Part shown: positions 1 to 7,516 of the stretch, piece after piece
Position numbering within the stretch: the first letter of the stretch is position 1
Layout of the letters: the number at the start of each line of letters is the position of its first letter
NCBI GenBank assembly: GCA_027596945.1
Contig: JADGJH010000746.1
Span: 1-13,051, forward strand
Source: Physocladia obscura
Taxonomy: Eukaryota; Chytridiomycota; Chytridiomycetes; Chytridiales; Chytriomycetaceae
Reading direction: 5' to 3'
Length of the DNA: 13,051 bases
Position numbers and translations under genes: made by a program
Notes under the pieces: model-generated
Told to the model about the DNA's origin: nothing
Databases searched by the model: none
The model's input: the letters and a program-made list of their open reading frames with translations, nothing else

Positions 1-66
1 TATTTAAAATTTAATTTTTAAAATTAAAAAAAAAAAAAAATTTAAAAAAAAAATTAAATTAATATT
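1..66. repeat. A/T low-complexity tract
   Basis: Almost pure A and T, with A runs of up to 14 and short T runs. It resembles the other A/T tracts between genes in this window. No gene or structured element is visible. Confidence 0.8.
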
Positions 67-89
67 TCAAAAACTATAAAAAATACAGT

Positions 90-740
90 AAGAGCGATAA
101 ACTCATTCTATTGGTGAATCTTGGCTTCCCTTATTTTATTCATGTTATCCTCAACATCTTGTATAATGTAGACTAAACATGTTTGAGTGAATGCAGAAAT
201 TGCCTTCTGCAAGTTGTTTTGACGTTTTTAAACGCCTTTTTTCTTCAAGTCAATTGATTTCAAGTTAAAGCAAAGTCGTAGATTGAACACACTAGCTGAA
301 TTAATCACTCTATTGGCAGCATTCTTGGTAAGCTTTATCAATGCTTCCAAAACATATGCAACTTGGACCAGTTTTCTTCGACTTTTGTCAAAGTAACAAC
401 ACCTTTTTTTTTCTGCATTTCAATACTTTCTTTCAAAGATGTGCTTGCAAAATTGATGAAATATACAAGAAGGGGAAAATACTTTTTACATAGCAACAAA
501 GTGTCAGCTACCGAAGTTAAAAAAAAAGAAATCAAGGCTAAGAACTGTCAATAAATCTGGACCAGCTCCAATAGCATATGTAAATTGAAAAGAAAAAAAC
601 AGTATGTAGCAATTCACAAAGTAACTGCCTTAAAAACCTTCCCTTTCCTTCTACTTCTTAGTTTATTGGTTGGAATTTATCGCCAAAATAAAGACGATCA
701 TCTTTCTTTTTCAGATAATCTTGGTGTTCAATTACGCGCT
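90..740 (-). pseudogene. Broken protein-like fragments, unknown family
   Basis: No intact gene is present, but several minus-strand stretches in different frames read like protein rather than random AT-rich DNA. Examples are a K/E-rich stretch ending in LTKVEENWSK (about 365-410), YVLEALIKLTKNAANRVI (about 300-355), a helix-like IIQDVEDNMNKIREAKIHQ followed by a stop (about 108-165), and FTYAIGAGPDLLTVL (about 545-580). Frame changes and stops separate them, and no set of GT-AG introns joins them convincingly. A decayed gene or transposon remnant is the simplest reading. I do not recognise the family. The LTKVEENWS stretch resembles a fragment at 3425-3454. Confidence 0.25.
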
Positions 741-1090
741 ATTTGAGGATGGATATTATCACGCTTCGGGTTCTCCCGCGGCTAACCAACATCGCGATAG
801 AAAATTCCGACACTTTTGGCATTACTGAATATCCTAGTCTTAAAAGCAGGGTCATGTCACGAGGCTGAAGTGACAGTCATCAGCAGCGGTCTTTTTACTC
901 TCTGGCCGTAAAAATGGCGCAATCAAATGGTGTGCGATCGGAATGCGTGAGCGTATGTTGGATGACTCTGCTTTGGGTTAATAGAAATTTTCGTTGGACG
1001 CTGTAGATGGAATCAAACGAATACGAAGTATTTGCCAGATGCCTACAAAATTTCCGGCATCCATAATATTGCTCGAACAATAATAGGCCT
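741..1090. other. GC-richer segment, unresolved (short gene or RNA)
   Basis: This stretch is clearly richer in GC than the DNA to its left. No frame is long: a 41-codon plus-strand frame opens at 749, a 30-codon frame opens at 914, and minus-strand frames up to 61 codons exist. A speculative spliced plus-strand model is 749 to about 853, a very short intron, 887-946, a GTGAGC donor at 947, an acceptor ending at 1005, and a stop near 1063. It yields a protein of about 74 residues that I cannot assign. The segment also holds inverted repeats that could fold as RNA: GGATATT at 751-757 with AATATCC at 828-834, CGGG/CCCG at 767-778, and TGTCAC/GTGACA at about 855-875. A T5 run follows at 892-896. 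Coding and RNA readings both remain open. Confidence 0.25.
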
Positions 1091-1162
1091 TTTAGAAATT
1101 GAATGGATAATCGGAGGAATTTATATTAAAGCCATACAACAACTAACGAACATGAGCCTCGT

Positions 1163-1176
1163 AATAAATATTTATT
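1163..1176. terminator. Palindromic bidirectional poly(A) signal
   Basis: AATAAATATTTATT is a perfect 14-bp palindrome, so both strands carry AATAAA here. On the minus strand the signal overlaps the TAA stop codon (1174-1172) of the NDUFAF3-like gene. On the plus strand it would serve any transcript coming from 741-1090. Use as a poly(A) signal is inferred from the hexamer alone. Confidence 0.45.
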
Positions 1177-1918
1177 GTTCGGGTTTTTTGCCAGAAATGA
1201 CAGTAACCAAAGGAAGGCCTGTTCGTGCAGAAGTAGGAACAACCGGAAGTAATGCAGCCGCAACATTTCGACCCTCTGTTAATAGCAGATTGTAAGTTGA
1301 TGCGGCATGCCTCTATTTTAAGATAAAATTAGTTCCACGACTTTTAACAGAAAAAAGAACGGACCGATGACATGACTTCAACTTGCATTCCTAATCCATT
1401 CAGGTAAGAGCGCAGATTTGACGGTAATCGCTGCATTTGCGCGCCGGAACCAATGACAACAATTTCTTTGTGGTGCGTAAGAGTTCAGCAGTAATAAATA
1501 GAGCGGGAAGAAACGAACCGGGAGTCGGATGAAGCAGAGCAAATATGGCAAAAACTTTTGCAGGGTCCCAAGAGCGAAACACGGAAGCGTCGGTGATGTC
1601 GTTATTGCTATTTTTATTGTCATTGTGGTTTTCGACAAGTGAAGCCGTGTTTCCCAAGCCAAACTGCGCAGTATCCCACAGCAACGCACGTCCCGCAGCC
1701 AAGACAAGACCACCGCGGTGAATCGTGTCGCCCGCCACGAAACCGCCGCCGCTCACTCGCTGTACGGTCAACGCACCCGGAATCGCCGGCAGCAGATTAT
1801 TCATCTCCAGCGCATTTGCTTTCAATACTTCTGCTTTGGCACCTGCGGTTGCATTGTTGGTATTACGCGCCGTGCTGCTCAAGTATCGTCCTGTTATTCG
1901 GCCAAACACCTTGATCAT
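1172..1918 (-). CDS. NDUFAF3: NDUFAF3-like mitochondrial complex I assembly factor
   Basis: Three exons (1918-1519, 1465-1365, 1312-1172) join in frame to 213 residues. Introns of 53 and 52 nt have donors GTTCGT and GTCCGT and acceptors AAAG and ATAG; branch-like GCTGAAC and ACTAAT lie inside them. The first 20 residues are basic, hydroxylated and free of acidic residues, as in a mitochondrial presequence. The Mth938-like (DUF498/DUF598) fold is recognisable: GGGFVAGDTIHRGGLVLAAG, then LLWD, then HPTPEIVVIGSGAQ across intron 1, LPSNLRSYLNGLGMQVEVM, and a TYNLLLTEGRNVAAALLP ending. In this family the NACATFN-type motif is here HAASTYN, lacking the cysteine. An asparagine-rich insert lies near residues 96-110. 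NDUFAF3 helps assemble the Q-module of complex I with NDUFAF4 in mitochondria. AAMDC-type relatives share the fold, but the presequence and ending favour NDUFAF3. It shares a divergent promoter region with the triphosphatase gene. Confidence 0.8.
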
Positions 1919-2457
1919 TTTCCGACAACTGTTTTTGAAATCATCAGAAAACCCTCATTCAAGCACACTGTATCCCATACTAGTAATGCTTAAATTAATT
2001 GTAAACATATTCAAGAATATTCCACATTGCAGCGACCAAATAGTTACATCATAATTCCAAGTTGATGCAGCCATACAATTTAACAGACAGCTTCTTCTGT
2101 ATTGAATAAATTGGGGATCTCCAGCAGATCATTTAATTTAGTGACTTCTATCCTTTGAATCAAAAGTGGAACATTACTGTTGCTAATTATTATGCTAGTG
2201 AATAGCCAATTGACAAAAGCAAATACAAGTGATCAAAATTAATTATATTTAAAATCAATGATTGATGGACGTGAACTGTGCTGTGCGTGATCCCTGATGT
2301 TTGTGAGCAAAATATTTTAACATAAACTCACAAAAGAATAAAGCAACGGTGATTATAAACAAATATGATAACCTGTCTGATGTTTGTGAGCAGAATGCTA
2401 ATTACAAATGTCAGGTGAAAGCCCGGAGATCTCCAAAACTCTCGGAGAAAAAAAATC
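1919..2457. promoter_or_regulatory. Divergent promoter region
   Basis: These 539 bp separate the start codons of two genes transcribed away from each other. The sequence is AT-rich. No long frame or clear TATA box is seen. It contains a spaced direct repeat (listed separately). The promoter role follows from gene orientation. Confidence 0.5.
2294..2392. repeat. Direct repeat CTGATGTTTGTGAGCA, two copies
   Basis: The 16-mer CTGATGTTTGTGAGCA occurs at 2294-2309 and again, identical, at 2377-2392, a period of 83 bp. The second copy lies 65 bp before the start codon of the triphosphatase gene. It may be a factor-binding site or the trace of a small tandem duplication. Confidence 0.6.
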
Positions 2458-3209
2458 ATGGCTTCACAAACTGTTGAAATCGAAATCAAGAAGCGCATCG
2501 GGAGTAAAGACGCGTATTCGGACATTGAACAACGTTTACTCAATCTCAGCAATCACTCAGAAAGTGGCGTCGTTTTCGCCGGAAAAGCGACACAAATCGA
2601 TGTATTTGTCGACCAGGATGGAAAGATTCGCGATTCACTACCGCAGTTTTCCGTGCTTCGAATTCGGCGCGCGGATAATGGCCGTAACGTCATTACGATA
2701 AAAGGGCCCACCATACTTATTTCTGGCGTTGCACGTGCCGACGAAGATGAAGTTTCTGTTGATATTGATATTGCCGACAGTCTCGCGAGCAATTACGAAG
2801 TCCCGTTATCACACTATAATATTCCGCTACTGAACCACGCGGTGCAAAAGTTTGGTTTGGATCCATCGAAAGGGTTGAATCCAGTTGGTCAATATACAAC
2901 AATAAGAAGCAAGTTTGCCATGAAACTATGGGAGGAACCCATTTGGAATGCGACAGGAAGAAAGGAATCTCCAATCTTGGAACTGGACGAAACTGTTTAT
3001 GATTTTGGTCGAGCTTTTGAAATTGAGGTATGAGTCTTACTTGTCAAAGCCTTTTAACAGCGAACTATCAGGTCGAAACGGCCACACCTGAATTTGTAGA
3101 ATCTCTGTTAATGGACCTTTTGGCGCAATTTAATTGCACCGATAAAATTTCAAACTCAAATCGTTCAAAGTATGCAAATTTTTTAAAAGGGTCAATTGAT
3201 ACCAAATGA
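2458..3209 (+). CDS. CYTH-domain triphosphatase (ThTPase/TTM3-like)
   Basis: Two exons (2458-3027, 3072-3209) give 235 residues; the 44-nt intron (GTATGA...ATCAG) is the shortest here. Reading through it would add one codon and a stop, cutting the last strand of the fold. Signature residues of the triphosphate tunnel fold are in order: EIEIK at 7-11, VLRIRR at 66-71, TIKG at 80-83, RADEDE at 93-98, a basic IRSKFAMKLW near 149-158, LELDETVYDFG at 174-184, and FEIEVE at 187-192, completed only after splicing. The family hydrolyses triphosphates with divalent metal in an eight-strand tunnel. Animal ThTPase uses thiamine triphosphate, while plant TTM3 prefers inorganic tripolyphosphate. The spacing and C-terminus look closest to TTM3, but substrate cannot be settled from sequence. 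No targeting signal is visible, so it is probably cytosolic. The ATG at 2458 starts two residues before the fold begins and is followed by G. Confidence 0.88.
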
Positions 3210-3212
3210 TGC

Positions 3213-3218
3213 AATAAA
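3213..3218 (+). terminator. Poly(A) signal AATAAA
   Basis: AATAAA begins 4 nt after the stop codon of the triphosphatase gene. A very short 3' UTR is implied. The call rests on hexamer and position only. Confidence 0.45.
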
Positions 3219-3960
3219 AGATGCAAGGAAGTGCATAATCAAAGCCGTTAAATTATGATCTATTAGCCTTATTTATTTATAAGCAATACAGTAGCATATG
3301 TAAAAATTATAATTTGCTTGGGTAGTTTTCAAGTTATGTCTTAACAGACTGATGAATGTTCAATTGAACCACCAATAATATTGCCTCCCACACAATAAAC
3401 GAGTTATTGGCAAAATATCTAATAGGACCAACTTTCCGCCACAGTTTTAGTCAAGTCCACGCGGAATTTTGATTTGAAGACCTTTAACAGCATGAAGGCA
3501 GACACTCTTAGAGGGTGAGGATTTTGGTGGTTCTCTTATGTATTATATGCTTTTGTATTTCGAATCAGTGTTTTCTCCAAAATATCGTTGATGAGAATAT
3601 TCAAAAAATCTTTAAATTTGCTTGATGTAACAATTAAGACTTGAAAACAAAATTTAAAAAAGCTGAAAAATGAACCGCAACTAAGCACAACAAAGAATAC
3701 ATGCTTCAATGAGATCCAAAACACAAAAAGAGCATATCATAACATTCAAAGTCATTGCATTGGTCATCTTCAAACGCAATTCCAGTTTCATCCAGCACAA
3801 TAAAGACTAGCCCAAATAATTGTCTTAATTTTGTTAAGAAATTGTTGGCAGCTTTTTGAAAGCATTACATATAAACTTGATTATCAGCACGTCAAATAAA
3901 ATTGTCCAGTAGAGTTCGTTTGATAAAAGTAATCAAGATTATGTGGTAGTTGTACAGAGT
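3219..3960 (-). other. AT-rich spacer with coding-like fragments
   Basis: No intact gene is found. Minus-strand fragments read like protein: LTKTVAESWS at 3425-3454, a 62-codon hydrophobic frame at 3536-3724, and about 40 codons ending near 3669 that include LVFIVLDETGIAFEDD (about 3740-3810). The last piece vaguely recalls a CIDE-N-like strand-turn pattern, too weak to name. Frames are interrupted by stops and no consistent splice model was found. Decayed coding sequence or chance are both possible. Confidence 0.25.
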
Positions 3961-4173
3961 TTATTGGAATTTAGTTTTTTTTGATGAATCTGATCGGGAC
4001 TCTCTCAGCGTGTAATGGTAGCCAAATTCCAAATTTTCCAACTCTGAAACATAGAAAGCAATGGAAATTATTCGCTCTTCTTCAGCACCTCTGGACTCAG
4101 ATTCAAATTTACTTTTGTGAATATTTTGAGGCCATTCGGTAGTGTTAAAGTAATAGAATAGGCAATGGGCAAT
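3961..4173 (-). pseudogene. Open 70-codon fragment without start, unknown
   Basis: A stop-free minus-strand frame of 70 codons runs from 4173 to a TAA at 3963-3961 and has no ATG. Its composition is protein-like: a charged stretch SESRGAEEERIISIAFYVSE, then LENLEFGYHYTLRESRSD, ending KKTKFQ. A second frame over 4080-4200 also opens with an ATG and reads MLEVPQKTELPIAYSITLTL. It could be the last exon of an unrecognised gene or a gene remnant. Confidence 0.25.
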
Positions 4174-4292
4174 TCAGTCTTCTGAGGAACCTCCAACATT
4201 GGACTTATAAAATTTCAAACTCAAAGTACTTATTGATTGATGTAAATAAAGATCATAATTAATTATTTTTTTCCCTATGCATTATTATGATA

Positions 4293-4451
4293 TCACTCCA
4301 TTCCTCTATGTTTCAACGAATTTCGTGGCCGAAGCAATACAATTACTGCTCCAATTCCAGCAAACCCTTGTATCATGATTCGCCATGTTTCAGGAACTTC
4401 TAGCCCAAAAAAATTGAACATGGAGAGAGGCACAAGTCTGTAATTTTCATT
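4293..4451 (-). pseudogene. Open fragment with membrane-like C-terminal tail
   Basis: This minus-strand frame has about 50 codons and ends at TGA (4295-4293). It reads LEVPETWRIMIQGFAGIGAV, then IVLLRPRNSLKHRG. That is a hydrophobic segment followed by a basic tail, as in a C-terminal membrane anchor. Just upstream on its strand is TTACAG, a possible acceptor, after A-rich DNA. No upstream exon is identifiable. It may be a fossil or the last exon of an unrecognised gene. Confidence 0.25.
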
Positions 4452-4453
4452 TT

Positions 4454-4505
4454 TTAGTTTTTTTTTTAGTTTTTTTTTTTAAATATAAAAAAAAAAAAAA
4501 AAAAA
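4454..4505. repeat. T-run/A-run inverted tract
   Basis: Two T runs (each interrupted by AG) are followed at once by AAATAT and about 19 A. The arms are complementary and could form a weak hairpin. The tract lies downstream of the minus-strand C2H2 gene at 4570. It is probably a microsatellite. Confidence 0.7.
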
Positions 4506-4569
4506 GAAGATAATTATAAACGAGAGGAGATGCATTGAATGATATATATAGAAGAAAGCAAGGCAACAA

Positions 4570-5727
4570 TCACTGAACTGAATTTGTCGTCGCCTTAGTT
4601 GCAACCGTCCCTGCCCCAGCCGCTGCCACCGCTGCTGCGGCCGCTACAGCACCAACACAAGTTTTGCTCCCTTTCACATGCCTTGTGAGCGCATCGCTCC
4701 TTGCAAAACTCGACCCGCACTTATACGGACACACGAAATCGCGGCGTCGCGTGTGCGTGGCTTCATGGCGATACAGATCTTGACGCCGCAGAAACTTGTT
4801 GTTGCAAGTCACGCATTCGAAATCGCGTGCGCGTGTGTCGCCGCCGCTGGCGCCAGCGGCAACTGCAGTCGCGGCAACAGCGCCGGTATCGGTGGGGTGC
4901 TCTTCTTTGACGGCGCGTGAGAGCGCCGGCGCCTGTTGTTTTCTGCGGCGGCGCGGCAGTTTCGATGGCGACGACGGTGGTGGGGATTGCCGTTTCATTA
5001 GGGTTGTTGGGCACGAAGATTTTGGCAACGCAAGTGGAGATTGAACATCTTGTATCATTTGTCGCTGTTGTTGTTGCTCATTCGGTGTTTGAAACGTTGA
5101 CGCAATCAAATATGCCAATATTTCCGCGTTGTCAGCAACCGCATTAGGTTCGCCCGAATAAATATTTTGTGTAGTATCAACGACCACAAGCCCATCCGGC
5201 GACACGAAATTATCATCAGACCTTTCTTCAGTTTCGCCGCGTGTGAAATCAACTAGCACGCGTTCAGACAGGTGCGAGTTTGTTTCGTGTAATGTTGTTG
5301 GGATTTGGAAATACTCGGCCATTAGCTGTTCAATATCGATTGTATCGTTATTCTCAGTGGCGATGGGTGGCGTGGCCGCAGCGTCAAAAACACCGACTGA
5401 CAACGGAGATAATACGTCGAGACAGAATTCTTCAAGGAGGAGATCGTTTTGATGTAACGTGTACGTGAAAGGGCTCGATGATAGTTGCTCCACCTGATAA
5501 TTCGTTTGCGGAGATAATTGGTGTCCAAGAGATTGGGATAATGGTGTCGATGGGATGGTCGGGCTGAACGAGGATGATGGACTGATGATTTGCTGCATGC
5601 TCATTGGTGGCTGGATTGCTTCAGCCAACATTGGAAGTGATAGTATTGCCTCCATCTGCTCTGGGCTAAAGATTGAAAGCTGTTGGTATTGTTGCTGCTG
5701 TTCTTTCTGTTGTTGCTGAGACTGCAT
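4570..5727 (-). CDS. C2H2 zinc-finger transcription factor (paralogue A)
   Basis: One uninterrupted frame of 385 residues starts at ATG 5727. The N-terminus is glutamine-rich (residues 1-16). A Ser/Pro/Gln-rich low-complexity region up to about 250 is likely disordered and may activate transcription. A basic stretch PRRRRKQQ (about 258-265) is a likely nuclear signal. Two zinc fingers follow: C305-x2-C308-x12-H321-x3-H325, and an atypical C333-x3-C337-x12-H350-x6-C357 ending in Cys. The fingers carry FLRRQDLYRH and FARSDALTRH, the RSD-type recognition helix of many fungal factors. Alanine-rich stretches flank the fingers (283-292 and 359-377). Target genes cannot be predicted. The finger block is closely matched by the gene at 10666-11475, so the two are paralogues. 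It lies 320 bp downstream of the CHFR-like gene on the same strand. Confidence 0.88.
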   Translation of the reverse strand: MQSQQQQKEQQQQYQQLSIFSPEQMEAILSLPMLAEAIQPPMSMQQIISPSSSFSPTIPSTPLSQSLGHQLSPQTNYQVEQLSSSPFTYTLHQNDLLLEEFCLDVLSPLSVGVFDAAATPPIATENNDTIDIEQLMAEYFQIPTTLHETNSHLSERVLVDFTRGETEERSDDNFVSPDGLVVVDTTQNIYSGEPNAVADNAEILAYLIASTFQTPNEQQQQRQMIQDVQSPLALPKSSCPTTLMKRQSPPPSSPSKLPRRRRKQQAPALSRAVKEEHPTDTGAVAATAVAAGASGGDTRARDFECVTCNNKFLRRQDLYRHEATHTRRRDFVCPYKCGSSFARSDALTRHVKGSKTCVGAVAAAAAVAAAGAGTVATKATTNSVQ

Positions 5728-6047
5728 ACGTCGTAGTCTGTAGTAGCTGTTTTGAAAGGTTGCTGAGTAATTGGCTTTGATTTTTTATGGTTTTGGTCGG
5801 CTCTTTAAAATCTTTTTTTCTCTTTTTTTCTGCCAATGTTCGAATCGCCAAAAAAAAAAAAAATTTGTGGCACCCCAAGTTCCCAGCCAAAAAACCAATT
5901 TTGAACTTGAAAGGAACGGTCTTGATTTTGAACCTGGCGCTTGAAAAATCAATATCCACTCCCTATAGCAATTAGACACATTTTTCAAACTTTTTTTCCT
6001 TTATTTTTTTTTCTTTTCAATTGATACAATTTTTTTTCTGAAATTAA
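5728..6047 (-). promoter_or_regulatory. Spacer: CHFR-like 3' end and C2H2 promoter
   Basis: This 320-bp spacer lies between two minus-strand genes. It has many A/T homopolymers (A13 near 5850-5862). On the minus strand an AATAAA at 6005-6000 lies 43 nt past the CHFR-like stop codon and is its likely poly(A) signal. The remainder should hold the promoter and 5' UTR of the C2H2 gene. No clear TATA box is seen. Confidence 0.45.
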
Positions 6048-7326
6048 TCATTTCTTAACGCAATCACACACATGGTTTAAACGAGTTGCATGCGATGGAT
6101 TGTGCTTCTGCGTCCTGCATTCACGGCCATACCAGCAATTCTGCCTACTTTTAACTGCGTCCGGTATCAAAAAGTCGTCAACGTGATCTTTCCGGAACAG
6201 ATAGCAAAACTCGCCAAAAATCTTGCTCGCGCATCCCCGACAAGCGTACTCGTCTCCAGTAACAGCGATCGGCTGGCTCCAAAGCGTCATTGCAGGTATA
6301 ATTGCCGACGTTGCGATGAAAACCAGAGATTTGTCGTTAATTTTTTCGACAATAGCATTCAAAATGGATTGGGGAGTGATGTTGTTGGCAGCGCAAATGT
6401 CAACAAGGATTTGGCGCTCATGCGGGTTTGGGCAACCCACAAAGGGTATTTCGGAGAAGGTAAAGTCTGGAAAGTAGGATTATTTTAATAAGCGGTAAAC
6501 ATGCAGTGGTCATTTCACCACCTCTCAGCTTGTGAAAGTCAGAGACGGCGACACACGCCGCAACATCGCAAAAAGGCAGGCGGCAGAAGCGGCACTGCTC
6601 GTGGGGCAAGTTGCGCAACGGCATAAGGTTCTGGCAGTTTGAGCAGCGTTGGTGCAGGGGGTTGGAGGAGTTGCAGGCAAAGGCAGCAGGATTGTTTGTA
6701 GTATTGTCTGCGGGGTTGCTTGTGGGATTGGAAGCGGGACAATAAGGACAGTACTCGACGACGGGCTCGCTATCTTCCTCGCTTCCACTCTCATAGTTGT
6801 CGTTGTCGTTGTCGTTGTCGTCTTCATCAGACGAAGCCACGCGGAACGGACGGGCAGCCAGCACTTTGTTTGCCGCGTCGAGAGCAGCCACCTCGTCGGG
6901 CAGACGGCGGTGCTCCGGGTGTGCGTCGGCAAAGGCGTCGGCGAGCGCCTGCAGCTGGTGGTTGCGCGCCAGCTGTGACGCCTGGCCGCGGCACGACGGA
7001 CACCGCGGCTCCCGCGCCACCCACGGGCTGATGCAGCCGCCGCAGAAGCTGTGCAGGCACGGAACAACAGACACCGCACAGTGCAGCAGGCCCCGGCACA
7101 CCGCACACCTGCAAACGTGTTTCGCGCGTCAGCTCCACCCGCAAATACCAACAGTACGTTACATTAGATTCACGTCCAGCTCCGCCTCGTCCGACTCTGA
7201 CTTGGCCTTCTTGAGTCCGACAGTCACACTCGAACTGCCCACCTTGTCCACCGTCGTCGCTGTCGCTCCTTCTGTCTCATTTTCACTGTCCGTCGATGTC
7301 TCAAATTGCGTCGAAGGTCTCTTCAT
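6048..7326 (-). CDS. CHFR: CHFR-like RING/PBZ E3 ubiquitin ligase lacking FHA
   Basis: Three exons (7326-7163, 7108-6519, 6466-6048) join to 390 residues; introns are 54 and 52 nt. Intron 1 (GTAACG...TTGCAG, with CTGAC inside) splits codon Met55 and restores the first RING cysteine. Intron 2 may instead start at 6521 (GTGGTG), removing one Gly. The RING is C56-x2-C59-x12-C72-x-H74-x2-C77-x2-C80-x10-C91-x2-C94. After it come an acidic linker with a DN repeat, a Cys-rich region (YCPYC, CSNC, CRFC), and NPHERQILVDICAANNIT, which parallels the CHFR C-terminal helices. A PBZ finger follows: C362-x5-C368-x8-H377-x5-H383. It has one more residue than usual before the first His and Leu for the aromatic residue. 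CHFR ubiquitinates mitotic regulators and binds poly(ADP-ribose) through PBZ in the antephase checkpoint. The FHA domain that normally precedes the RING is absent: only 55 residues lie upstream and the next gene is 190 bp away. Confidence 0.85.
6796..6819. repeat. GTTGTC hexamer x4 (Asp-Asn repeat in CHFR-like)
   Basis: Four exact copies of GTTGTC. On the coding (minus) strand they encode alternating Asp-Asn in the acidic linker after the RING. Its length may vary by slippage without breaking the frame. Confidence 0.85.
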
Positions 7327-7516
7327 AATTGTGCTTTCAATTTGTTTATTTTCTTTCAATTGATTTTTTGTTCGTTTGCCAAGCGGACTTACTTGACCAC
7401 AACTGCTTGACCACAGATATATATATATAGCTGCGGCGGCTGAACAAATAACGGAAGAATAAAAACAGAATATATATTTACAACAGAGAAAAGATACAAA
7501 AAAACAAAAAAAACTT
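7327..7516 (-). promoter_or_regulatory. Compact promoter with TATA-like AT repeat
   Basis: Only 190 bp separate the stop of the Zn2Cys6 gene from the start of the CHFR-like gene, both on the minus strand. An alternating AT tract (7417-7429) lies about 95 bp before the CHFR-like ATG and could act as a TATA element. The 3' UTR of the upstream gene must lie here too. No AATAAA was seen for it. Confidence 0.4.

Noticed and set aside
2408..2701. 97-codon plus frame overlapping the triphosphatase start
   Set aside because: Different frame; the frame at 2458 contains the whole CYTH signature.
3740..3810. CIDE-N-like reading of LVFIVLDETGIAFEDD
   Set aside because: Too short and isolated; neighbouring frames are broken and no second motif supports it.
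4763..5014. Arg-rich minus-strand frame over the first C2H2 gene
   Set aside because: Alternate-frame shadow of GC-rich finger coding sequence.
6649..7363. Long plus-strand frames opposite the CHFR-like exon (Val- and Ser-rich)
   Set aside because: Antisense shadows; the minus strand has complete RING and PBZ motifs with consistent splicing.
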